DNA of 7,157 nt from CALJFL01 sp047633055. GTDB lineage: Bacteria > Pseudomonadota > Gammaproteobacteria > Pseudomonadales > Halieaceae. The stretch covers positions 1 through 7,157 of the forward strand of contig JBLIEI010000100.1 of assembly GCA_047633055.1 (NCBI GenBank), in the 5' to 3' direction. Every line of letters starts with the position of its first letter. Positions within the stretch are counted from its first letter, which is position 1. The notes under the pieces were generated by a model. That model was not told where the DNA came from. It did not search any database and saw only the letters and a program-made list of their open reading frames with translations. Of the stretch, positions 1-6,629 are shown one piece after another. The position numbers and the translations under genes were made by a program.

Positions 1-915
1 AAATCGGCCAAAGACATTTTGAATATGTTGTTGCACGAATGCCACACGGCAGGCGTGACTATTTCGACTCTTTGTGACGTCACGTCGGTGTCACGTATAG
101 AACTGCAATCGGCCAGTGCTGGCCCGCCGGGACGCTTTGGTTTACAGATGCAAAGGGATGATCAGCAGGTTCAACTAGCCGCAGATTCGGTGGTAGTCGC
201 TACTGGCGCTCTGTCGATACCATCGCTGGGCGGCAGTGACATGGGCTATCAGATTGCCACGCAATTCGCGCTACCGTTGATCGATCGAAGTGCCGGGTTG
301 GTGCCGTTTATGTTCAGCGATGCCACCGGGGAGCTTTGCAAGACTTTGTCGGGTGTTTCGCTACCAGTTGAGGTGAGCTGTGGCGGCATGGCATTTACCG
401 AAAGTCTGTTGTTCACCCACCGGGGCGTCAGTGGCCCTGCTATCCTGCAAATATCCAGTTATTGGACGCCCGGAGAGCATATAGCCTTGAACCTGCTGGT
501 GCAGTTGCAGTGTGTTGAATGGCTGCTGGCGATGAAGGCACAGGAGGGTAGGATTCAACTGAAGACCCTGTTGAGCCGCGAATTGCCCAAGGCTCTGGTT
601 AGTGTGTTGCAGCGTTTGTGGTGGCCAGAGGCAGGGCAGCTTGCTCTGGCACAGTTCAGCGATGGCCAATTGACTGATATAGGGCTGAAGTTGAACAATT
701 GGCAACTCAAGCCCTCAACGACCGAAGGCTATCGCACCGCTGAGGTGACGCTGGGTGGGGTCAATACAGACGCTCTAAGCTCCAAGACGATGGAAGTGAA
801 AAGCCAGAATGGACTGTATTTTATCGGTGAAGTAGTGGACGTCACAGGCCACTTGGGAGGTTTTAACTTCCAGTGGGCCTGGTCCAGCGGTTACACCGCG
901 GGGCTGTTTGTATAG
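1..915 (+). CDS. HI0933/YhiN-family NAD(P)/FAD-dependent oxidoreductase, 5' end outside window
   Basis: C-terminal 304 residues of a flavoprotein of the HI0933-like family (E. coli YhiN is a member), a cytoplasmic group with no firmly assigned substrate. The reading frame is open from base 1, and the first residues (KSAKDILNMLLHEC) match the family's internal conserved stretch rather than an N-terminus. Members are usually about 390-400 residues, so roughly 90 residues, including the GxGxxG FAD-binding start, are missing to the left. Visible signatures, numbered from the first visible codon: VVVATGALSIPSLG near 64-77 (second dinucleotide-site strand), FTHRGVSGPAILQISSYW at 138-155, EVTLGGVNTDALSSKTMEV at 248-266, and GLYFIGEVVDVTGHLGG then FNFQWAWSSGYTAG at 271-301, the C-terminal FAD-contact block. 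The gene ends with tandem stops (TAG TAA, 913-918). The TTG at 19 and ATG at 25 are internal codons, not starts. Family assignment is secure; biochemical role is unknown. Confidence 0.93.
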   Translation, partial: KSAKDILNMLLHECHTAGVTISTLCDVTSVSRIELQSASAGPPGRFGLQMQRDDQQVQLAADSVVVATGALSIPSLGGSDMGYQIATQFALPLIDRSAGLVPFMFSDATGELCKTLSGVSLPVEVSCGGMAFTESLLFTHRGVSGPAILQISSYWTPGEHIALNLLVQLQCVEWLLAMKAQEGRIQLKTLLSRELPKALVSVLQRLWWPEAGQLALAQFSDGQLTDIGLKLNNWQLKPSTTEGYRTAEVTLGGVNTDALSSKTMEVKSQNGLYFIGEVVDVTGHLGGFNFQWAWSSGYTAGLFV

Positions 916-962
916 TAAGATAATGCAATTATTTAAACCCGCCCCAGACAGCCAAGCAAGCC

Positions 963-2597
963 ATGCTACGAATCAATGACCTGAAACTTCCGCTGGATCA
1001 CGATGAACAACAGTTGAAGTCTGCCATCGCCGCGAAACTCGGTATGAATGCGGTTGCGCTGGTAGATTTTTCCGTATTCAAACGCAGTTACGATGCTCGT
1101 AAAAAGTCTGATATCAAGCTGATTTACCAGGTTGATGTCACGCTAGACGATACACTTGAAAAAGAGATTCTGGCGTCGCTTTCACCCAATTCCTCAATCG
1201 GTGTAAGCCCCGACACCGGCTATCACTTCGTGGCCAGGGCCGGGACTGGCTTTCCGACAGCCGGGCAGCAGCGTCCGGTTATTATTGGTTTCGGCCCCTG
1301 CGGTATTCTGGCTGCTTTGTTGCTTGCCCAGATGGGTCTCAAGCCCATTGTGCTGGAACGCGGGCAGTCTGTTAGGCAGCGTACGCAGGACACCTGGGGT
1401 TTTTGGCGCAAGGGTAAACTGAAGACCGAATCTAACGTGCAATTTGGTGAGGGCGGCGCGGGCACATTTTCCGATGGCAAGCTCTATAGTCAGGTAAAGG
1501 ATAAGCGGCACCTGGGGCGCAAGGTTTTGAACGAGTTTGTTTTGGCCGGTGCCCCCGAGGAGATTCTGTCTATCAGCAAACCTCATATAGGCACATTCAA
1601 ACTGGTGACTATGGTGGAGGCCATGCGGGCGGAAATCACCCGGCTTGGCGGCGAGATAAGGTTCGAACAAAAAGTTGAGACTATTCATCGGGACATTGAT
1701 GATCAGGGCGAGGAGCACGTTACCGGTGTATCTCTTGCCAGTGGGGAAACGCTGCCTACTCGCCATATTATACTTGCGGTTGGCCACAGTGCCCGGGATA
1801 CCTTTCGGATGCTGGTCGATCAAGGTGTCTATGTTGAAGCGAAGCCTTTTTCTATCGGCTTTCGCATTGAACATCCGCAATCAATTATTGACCGTGCCCG
1901 CTTTGGTGAGCAGGCGGGGCATCCCATTCTGGGGTCGGCGGATTATAAACTCGTTCATCATTGCAAGAACGATCGCAGCGTTTACAGCTTTTGCATGTGC
2001 CCGGGCGGAACCGTTGTTGCGGCCACCTCGGAAGAGGGCAGTGTGGTCACCAATGGCATGTCGCAATACTCGCGTAACGAGCGCAACGCTAATTCCGCTA
2101 TCGTTGTCGGCATAGATCCTGAGCGAGATTATCCGGGTGATGTATTGGCTGGTATTGATCTACAGCGTGAACTGGAAAAGCTGGCCTACAAGTTGGGTGG
2201 TGAGAATTACAATGCCCCCGCGCAGCTTGTGGGTGATTTCTTGAATGACCGTCCATCGACACAGTTGGCAAGTGTTACTCCCTCCTACAAGCCCGGTGTG
2301 ACACTAGGGGATCTGTCTCAGGCCTTACCTGATTTCGCCATAGAAGCACTGCGCGAGGCTATCCCGGCTTTTGATCGAAAGGTAAAGGGCTTTGCGATGG
2401 ATGACGCTATTTTAAGCGGTGTTGAAACCCGCACCTCATCTCCTATTTGCATTAAGCGTGGAGGTGATTTCCAGAGCATTAACACACGGGGCTTATATCC
2501 GGCAGGGGAGGGTGCGGGTTACGCCGGCGGTATACTGTCGGCTGGAATCGACGGGGTTAAGGTTGCCGAAGCCCTGGCCAAGAGTATTCTGGACTGA
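963..2597 (+). CDS. FAD-dependent dehydrogenase, COG2509-type NAD(P)/FAD oxidoreductase
   Basis: Complete 544-residue flavoprotein, probably cytoplasmic (no signal peptide or membrane segment). An N-terminal region of about 100 residues, characteristic of this family and preceding the Rossmann fold, is followed by the FAD site: VIIGFGPCG at 106-114 and the acidic LERG at 131-134 for the adenosine ribose. Further blocks are FGEGGAGTFSDGKL (161-174), LAVGHSARDTF (271-281), CMCPGG (344-349), ETRTSSPICIKR (488-499) and the C-terminal FAD-contact motif YPAGEGAGYAGGI (512-524). These are the hallmarks of the 'uncharacterized FAD-dependent dehydrogenase' family; the reaction is unknown. Two cysteines close together at 344 and 346 (C-M-C) could be redox-active, which is inference only. 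The ATG at 963 gives a normal-length N-terminus; only weak purine-rich sequence (AAGCAAG) precedes it. It follows the first flavoprotein by 47 bases and precedes the pseudouridine synthase by three, suggesting one transcript. Confidence 0.93.
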   Translation: MLRINDLKLPLDHDEQQLKSAIAAKLGMNAVALVDFSVFKRSYDARKKSDIKLIYQVDVTLDDTLEKEILASLSPNSSIGVSPDTGYHFVARAGTGFPTAGQQRPVIIGFGPCGILAALLLAQMGLKPIVLERGQSVRQRTQDTWGFWRKGKLKTESNVQFGEGGAGTFSDGKLYSQVKDKRHLGRKVLNEFVLAGAPEEILSISKPHIGTFKLVTMVEAMRAEITRLGGEIRFEQKVETIHRDIDDQGEEHVTGVSLASGETLPTRHIILAVGHSARDTFRMLVDQGVYVEAKPFSIGFRIEHPQSIIDRARFGEQAGHPILGSADYKLVHHCKNDRSVYSFCMCPGGTVVAATSEEGSVVTNGMSQYSRNERNANSAIVVGIDPERDYPGDVLAGIDLQRELEKLAYKLGGENYNAPAQLVGDFLNDRPSTQLASVTPSYKPGVTLGDLSQALPDFAIEALREAIPAFDRKVKGFAMDDAILSGVETRTSSPICIKRGGDFQSINTRGLYPAGEGAGYAGGILSAGIDGVKVAEALAKSILD

Positions 2598-2600
2598 GCA

Positions 2601-3338
2601 GTGCAATCTACTCGCACCAGACTCGATCGTTTTATCAGTGTTCATACCGGAATTTTTCGTAAAGACGTCAGGGCGGTATTGGCTCAGGGCAGGGTTACCG
2701 TTAACGGTAAACTTGCTACCGGGATAAGTCAGGTAATAGACCAGTTCGCACACGTGTTGTTAGATGATCAGGTATTACAGGCCCGAACCCCCCTCTATAT
2801 TATGCTCAATAAGCCGGCAGGCGTGGTGAGTGCAACCACCGATGCGCAGCATAAAACCGTTGTCGACCTGCTCGACCATGCAGATCGAAATGGTCTACAT
2901 ATAGCCGGTCGACTGGACTTCAATTCTACAGGCTTGGTGCTATTGACTAACGACGGCCGCTGGTCTCGACGGCTCAGCGCACCGGAAAATCACATTGGCA
3001 AACGCTATCGGGTTACTCTGGAACACCCCATTGGCAGTGATTACGCTCACGCTTTCTTGCGGGGTATGTACTTTGCCTACGAGGGTATAACAACTCGGCC
3101 TGCGAAATTACGGGTGATTGATGCTCACACGGCTGAGGTTCGGCTGGTGGAGGGGCGCTATCACCAGATCAAGAGGATGTTCGGGCACTTTGATAACCGG
3201 GTACTTCAGTTGCACCGCGTCGCCATCGGCGATCTGGAGTTAGATTCACAGCTTTTGCCGGGGCAGAGCAGAGACCTTTCCGAAACAGAAGTGCTAGATG
3301 CTTTGTGTATCGCGGGTCGGAGCATCCCAGGTCCTTAA
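2601..3338 (+). CDS. rsuA: RsuA-like 16S rRNA pseudouridine synthase
   Basis: A 245-residue enzyme of the RsuA/RluB/RluE/RluF family, which isomerises a uridine in rRNA to pseudouridine; E. coli RsuA modifies U516 of 16S rRNA during small-subunit assembly. An S4 RNA-binding domain lies at about 7-50 (RLDRFIS, then GRVTVNGK). The catalytic domain follows: MLNKPAGVVSATTD (68-81), the active-site loop AGRLDFNSTGLVLLTNDG (102-119) with catalytic Asp106, KRYRVTLEHP (134-143) and EGRYHQIKRMF (184-194). Collinear similarity to E. coli RsuA (AGRLD..TTGLVLMT.DG, EGRYHQVKRMF, LHR..IG) favours RsuA over RluB/E/F, but the exact target uridine is inference. The start must be GTG at 2601 or later, because the in-frame TGA of the preceding gene ends at 2597; GTG at 2601 gives the right S4 start. 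No clear Shine-Dalgarno sequence precedes it, so translational coupling to the upstream gene is likely. Confidence 0.92.
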   Translation: MQSTRTRLDRFISVHTGIFRKDVRAVLAQGRVTVNGKLATGISQVIDQFAHVLLDDQVLQARTPLYIMLNKPAGVVSATTDAQHKTVVDLLDHADRNGLHIAGRLDFNSTGLVLLTNDGRWSRRLSAPENHIGKRYRVTLEHPIGSDYAHAFLRGMYFAYEGITTRPAKLRVIDAHTAEVRLVEGRYHQIKRMFGHFDNRVLQLHRVAIGDLELDSQLLPGQSRDLSETEVLDALCIAGRSIPGP

Positions 3339-3350
3339 GCGCAATTTTCT

Positions 3351-3402
3351 TGTCAGTAGGGGGGGCGACGCAAGATCCGCCTCCATTTCGGACCGCCTGA
3401 CA
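3351..3402 (+). terminator. possible nested hairpin after the pseudouridine synthase gene
   Basis: TGTCAG (3351-3356) is the exact reverse complement of CTGACA (3397-3402). Inside it GGGGGCG (3361-3367) can pair with CGCCTCC (3378-3384) with one G-T pair, leaving a 10-base loop. The structure begins 12 bases after the stop codon of the pseudouridine synthase gene, a usual place for transcription to end. There is no T-run after either stem, so this is not a standard intrinsic terminator; it may only be a processing or stability hairpin. Confidence 0.35.
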
Positions 3403-3427
3403 GCATTAATGCGTTATTATCAATAAT
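3397..3427 (+). promoter_or_regulatory. weak sigma70-like promoter candidate upstream of the MBOAT gene
   Basis: CTGACA (3397-3402) matches five of six bases of the -35 consensus and AATAAT (3422-3427) matches five of six of the -10 consensus, but the 19-base spacer is longer than the preferred 17. It lies about 75 bases before the acyltransferase start in an AT-rich gap, so a promoter is expected somewhere here. The assignment to these exact hexamers is tentative. Confidence 0.28.
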
Positions 3428-3460
3428 ATCCTACAAGTAAATTTGGCTTTGCAGTGCGGA

Positions 3461-3477
3461 GTTAAGTAAAGTTAAGT
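3461..3477 (+). repeat. direct repeat GTTAAGT x2, ten-base period
   Basis: GTTAAGT occurs at 3461-3467 and again at 3471-3477, separated by AAA, so the two copies lie one helical turn apart on the same DNA face. They sit 25-41 bases upstream of the acyltransferase start codon. This spacing is the kind used by transcription factors that bind direct half-sites, but no known operator is recognised and chance is possible in AT-rich DNA. Confidence 0.4.
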
Positions 3478-3501
3478 CCATGATTTTGAAATAGTATCAG
3501 C

Positions 3502-5040
3502 ATGCTATTTAGTTCTACCTACTTTATTTTTTTGTTCCTTCCCCTGGTTCTTATTGGCTTCCACGCTCTACGCTTGTTGGCAGGCGCCAGAGCAGGGCGA
3601 TTGCTGCTTATAGTCGCATCCACTTTTTTTTACGGATGGTGGAATCCGGCATACGTAGTACTGATAGTCCTTTCAATGGTGAGCAACTACACTATTGGGT
3701 CCTTAATTGGCAGGGCTGCCACCGATATACGCTATAAACGGCTAGCGCTGCTTGCCGGGCTAGCCTCGAACCTCGGTCTTTTGGCCTATTACAAGTACGC
3801 AGGCTTCATCGTCGTATCTGTTTCGGGACTGCTTGTAGACTATCCCATATTGATAGATATCGTATTGCCCCTCGCGATATCATTTTTTACCTTTCAGCAA
3901 GTCGCGTTTTTAGTCGATGTTTACCGTGACAATTCAATCATGGAAACGACAACGCTAGAAAAGTACCTTTGTTTCATATTGTTTTTCCCGCAGTTGATCG
4001 CAGGACCTATTGTTCATCATAAGCAGCTGGTGCCCCAGTTGGCTGACAAGGTGCTTAACGGAATAACCTCTCGTCACATTATGTTGGGGATCGGAATATT
4101 CCTGCTCGGGTTGTTCAAGAAGGTCGTTCTCGCTGATCAGATTGCCGACATCTCAGAGCCAATTTTCTTGCGTCATGGTGAGGGCAGTGATCTTGATCCT
4201 GTTACCGCTTGGATTGGAATTCTCGCTTTTACCTTCAGGCTCTACTTCGACTTTTCTGGCTATAGTGATATGGCTTTTGGGCTAGGTTTGATGTTCGGCA
4301 TCATATTGCCGATCAATTTCTTCTCGCCGTACAAGGCCACTAATATCAACGAGACATGGCTGCGATGGAATATCACCTTGGGCCAGTTCTTCGCAGCCTA
4401 TGTGTTTAAGCCGTTGGGGGGACGTAGTCGAAACGTACTAACCACCGCTCGTAACGTGCTAATACTGATGTTGCTGAGTGGTGTATGGCACGGTGCTGGA
4501 TGGAATTATCTAATATGGGGGCTGATGCAGGGCAGCGCGATGGTCTGGTTACTATTTTGGCCTGGCTTTATATCTCTAGTGACTTCTATCAAGTTGAGAG
4601 AAAGCTGGGCCTACAGCACACTATTTTGTGGCGCGATCACGTTTACATTTTGGATACTTAGCCTCGTTGCATTCAAAGTTACCCGAGTCGAAGATATAAG
4701 CAGATACTATAAGAGTATGTTCACCCTTAGCGCAACGGACATTGGGGAATGGATAGAATCCTATTATCAGCAGGTAACCACTTTCACAGAGAGTCTCTTC
4801 ATGGGCGGATCTTTAGTCAATTCCGTATTACTCGAAGGAACCAGCTGGCTAATCGTCAGCTTCGCAATAGTGTTCCTTGCTCCCAATGTATTTCAATTTT
4901 TCGGGATAACACGAAATGGAAGGATAGGGCGTGCCAAATTGAGTGTTGGCAGAGGGGTTCTGGCAGGGGTCGCAGGTGGGCTTGCGTTGGCAATGACAAT
5001 CAGTGGTACGTCAAGTGACTTCATTTACTTTGTATTCTGA
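3502..5040 (+). CDS. MBOAT-family O-acyltransferase (AlgI/DltB-like)
   Basis: A 512-residue polytopic inner-membrane protein of the membrane-bound O-acyltransferase family; relatives AlgI, PatA and DltB pass acyl groups across the membrane for O-acylation of alginate, peptidoglycan or teichoic acid. Many hydrophobic segments span the chain. Family blocks: FFYGWWNP (42-49), FFTFQQVAFLVDVYR (128-142), FFPQLIAGPIVHHKQL (161-176), YFDFSGYSDMAFGLGLMFG (248-266), INETWLRWNITL (282-293), FKPLGG (302-307), and LLSGVWHGAGWNYLIWG (324-340) with the presumed catalytic His330. The C-terminus SSDFIYFVF resembles the ends of full-length AlgI relatives, so the gene is intact. Unusually, the first of the two conserved His of AlgI/DltB (the H of RRWHISL) is Asn290, and the 'RDY' before the PLGG motif is AAY. 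An in-frame TGA at 3487-3489 makes ATG 3502 the first possible ATG start; the ribosome site is poor. It overlaps the next gene, its likely partner. Acyl group and acceptor are unknown. Confidence 0.92.
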   Translation: MLFSSTYFIFLFLPLVLIGFHALRLLAGARAGRLLLIVASTFFYGWWNPAYVVLIVLSMVSNYTIGSLIGRAATDIRYKRLALLAGLASNLGLLAYYKYAGFIVVSVSGLLVDYPILIDIVLPLAISFFTFQQVAFLVDVYRDNSIMETTTLEKYLCFILFFPQLIAGPIVHHKQLVPQLADKVLNGITSRHIMLGIGIFLLGLFKKVVLADQIADISEPIFLRHGEGSDLDPVTAWIGILAFTFRLYFDFSGYSDMAFGLGLMFGIILPINFFSPYKATNINETWLRWNITLGQFFAAYVFKPLGGRSRNVLTTARNVLILMLLSGVWHGAGWNYLIWGLMQGSAMVWLLFWPGFISLVTSIKLRESWAYSTLFCGAITFTFWILSLVAFKVTRVEDISRYYKSMFTLSATDIGEWIESYYQQVTTFTESLFMGGSLVNSVLLEGTSWLIVSFAIVFLAPNVFQFFGITRNGRIGRAKLSVGRGVLAGVAGGLALAMTISGTSSDFIYFVF

Positions 5041-6532
5041 GAGGAATTTTCTGATTACAGCACTGATATCGATTTTGCTTATCTTTATCGGTTTAGGTTT
5101 ATTTAATTTCCACAATGACCGCTGGGGTATTTACTCTAAGGATAGCCTGTACTTTGCCGATGGCGTTCAACCAAATCGACTTGCCTTAAAGACCTGGCAC
5201 ATACTAAAGCACCCAGAGGCCTATGAATGCTTGGTCATGGGTTCGTCCCGCGTCGAAATGATCGACACAAATAACATGCCAGACAACTGTTACAACTTTA
5301 CCCACTCAGCTGGAACGCCGCGTAATCATAAGGTCGCTCTAGAGAAATTCATCCGAGCGGGGATCAGGTTTAAGTCCATCTACATTGGGCTAGACGAGGC
5401 CTCATACCTTCAGAGTCCTACACAGGGAGAGGAACAGAATCTTCGAAGAACGCCTGCAGATGATTTTCTAAAACGGATCATATTTCACTCAAACTATTTG
5501 CTCCATTTTCCACAGATCAGGGACTGGGAAATCTTTAACGGTTTTTTGCCCACGACAAAAAACTCATGGTATGTGCGCTACCCGGAAAAGCATCTAGTAG
5601 AACTTCGCGAGGAAGCGGATTCTTTTTTCGCCGAATCAGAGGGGAATGTAAAGCGTCTGAGCACCAAGCAGGGTGTCTATTGGGGTGAAACGGAGTTTGT
5701 TGATGATGCGGTGGAGGATTTACAAGCGATAGCCTCAATGTCAACCGAATACGAGTTCAGCTTAACGTTGTTTTTTAACCCCCTGTATTACAAAACCTAT
5801 CTCCAACAGAATACCTTCATTATGGAGAGATTCCTGAGTGGCGTGGTTGAGTACTCCAATGTGCTGGATTTTTCCGGCCTCAACGATTACACCCTCGATG
5901 ACCGATACTGGCACGAGGCATCGCATTACACGACACGCTTGGGAGACCTTCTGCTGCCCTTCATCGATTCACAGCAACCACTGACGCCACCGTTTGGTCG
6001 AGCTCTTTCCAGTAATAATGTTCAGCAGGCACTCTCCAGAAAGTACCGACAGGACAGTAATAGACTGCTTCAGTCATCGACCTTCAGAGGTGTGAATTTT
6101 ATCCCTGCTCGGCTAGCAGAAACTATCGCTTCTCGTGCTAAAGGCGAGTGGAAAAAATACAATCTGAATGAAATTGAACTCACCAATTTCGAGCAACACG
6201 GTTCGATTTATGTGTCAAATGGTTCCGGCGCGAGTTTGGCATTCCCAGGGCTTTGTCCCGAGAAAGGGAAGGCACTCCTTCTTCGATTGGACGTTGAATT
6301 CAATAAACCAGAAAAGCTATTTATCTACAAAGCGCGAGCTAACAATAACTTTGGTAAGCAAAATAGAGGTAGATTCTTCATACCAAAGGGTCGTCAAACT
6401 GTAGTTGCGATTCTTCGAGACTTTCAATGCGGTTCGAGCATAAGACTTGATTCTGTTGCCGCAAAGGAGTACTTCAAAATTTATGATATTCAAACGCTAG
6501 AAGTATCAAAGCGCCCGCAAAAAAACGAATGA
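5003..6532 (+). CDS. membrane-anchored SGNH-like protein, likely partner of the MBOAT acyltransferase
   Basis: A 509-residue protein with no confident named family. One hydrophobic segment at 16-34 follows a short N-terminus with Arg14, suggesting a signal anchor with the rest in the periplasm. An SGNH-hydrolase-like core spans about 72-322: CLVMGSSRVEM (76-86) gives a candidate nucleophile Ser (GSS at 80-82), Gly104 may be the second block, and RYWHEASHY (301-309) gives a Glu305-x-x-His308 pair in place of D-x-x-H. Ser near the start, acid-His near the end and an N-terminal anchor is the DltD layout rather than the AlgX one. Residues about 385-502 look beta-rich (repeated Ile/Val/Leu strands, RFFIPKGRQTVVAILRD), like a carbohydrate-binding-type jelly roll; this is inference. 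Four cysteines (76, 96, 418, 476) could form two disulfides. Start is uncertain: GTG 5003 overlaps the upstream gene by 38 bases; GTG 5015 and TTG 5030 are alternatives. Probably acts with the upstream MBOAT protein in polymer O-acylation. Confidence 0.75.
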   Translation: MVRQVTSFTLYSERNFLITALISILLIFIGLGLFNFHNDRWGIYSKDSLYFADGVQPNRLALKTWHILKHPEAYECLVMGSSRVEMIDTNNMPDNCYNFTHSAGTPRNHKVALEKFIRAGIRFKSIYIGLDEASYLQSPTQGEEQNLRRTPADDFLKRIIFHSNYLLHFPQIRDWEIFNGFLPTTKNSWYVRYPEKHLVELREEADSFFAESEGNVKRLSTKQGVYWGETEFVDDAVEDLQAIASMSTEYEFSLTLFFNPLYYKTYLQQNTFIMERFLSGVVEYSNVLDFSGLNDYTLDDRYWHEASHYTTRLGDLLLPFIDSQQPLTPPFGRALSSNNVQQALSRKYRQDSNRLLQSSTFRGVNFIPARLAETIASRAKGEWKKYNLNEIELTNFEQHGSIYVSNGSGASLAFPGLCPEKGKALLLRLDVEFNKPEKLFIYKARANNNFGKQNRGRFFIPKGRQTVVAILRDFQCGSSIRLDSVAAKEYFKIYDIQTLEVSKRPQKNE

Positions 6533-6568
6533 AGTCGGCGTCGATATTTGATAATCACGAACTAACGA

Positions 6569-6600
6569 GCTGACCTTACCCAATACCAGGCAGGGTCAGC
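6569..6600. terminator. hairpin between convergent genes, possible bidirectional terminator
   Basis: GCTGACCTT (6569-6577) pairs with AGGGTCAGC (6592-6600) to form a nine-base-pair stem with one G-T pair and a 14-base loop. It lies midway between the 3' ends of the SGNH-like gene (+) and the OmpA-family gene (-), where a shared transcription end is expected. Neither strand has a T-run directly after the stem, so it is not a canonical Rho-independent terminator. Confidence 0.5.
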
Positions 6601-6629
6601 AATGCTAGAGTGATCTATGTAGAGACTGT

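Noticed and set aside
19..27. TTG or ATG near the left edge as a true start of the first gene
   Set aside because: The frame is open to base 1, and the preceding residues KSAKDI belong to the conserved interior of HI0933-family proteins, so the gene is cut by the window edge.
361..705. Minus-strand open frame of 114 codons within the first flavoprotein gene
   Set aside because: Antisense to conserved HI0933-family motifs, with a low-complexity Gln/Leu-rich translation and no domain.
920..940. Short inverted repeat ATAAT-GCA-ATTAT after the first gene, as a terminator or operator
   Set aside because: Only weak A-T pairs around a three-base loop and no T-run; likely chance in an AT-rich spacer.
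1194..1880. Long open frame of 228 codons on the minus strand inside the COG2509 flavoprotein gene
   Set aside because: It lies wholly antisense to a gene with clear family motifs, and its translation shows no recognisable domain; it is a shadow of codon bias.
1675..2115. Plus-strand open frame of 146 codons in another frame of the COG2509 gene
   Set aside because: Fully overlapped by the real gene, no ribosome site and no domain-like sequence.
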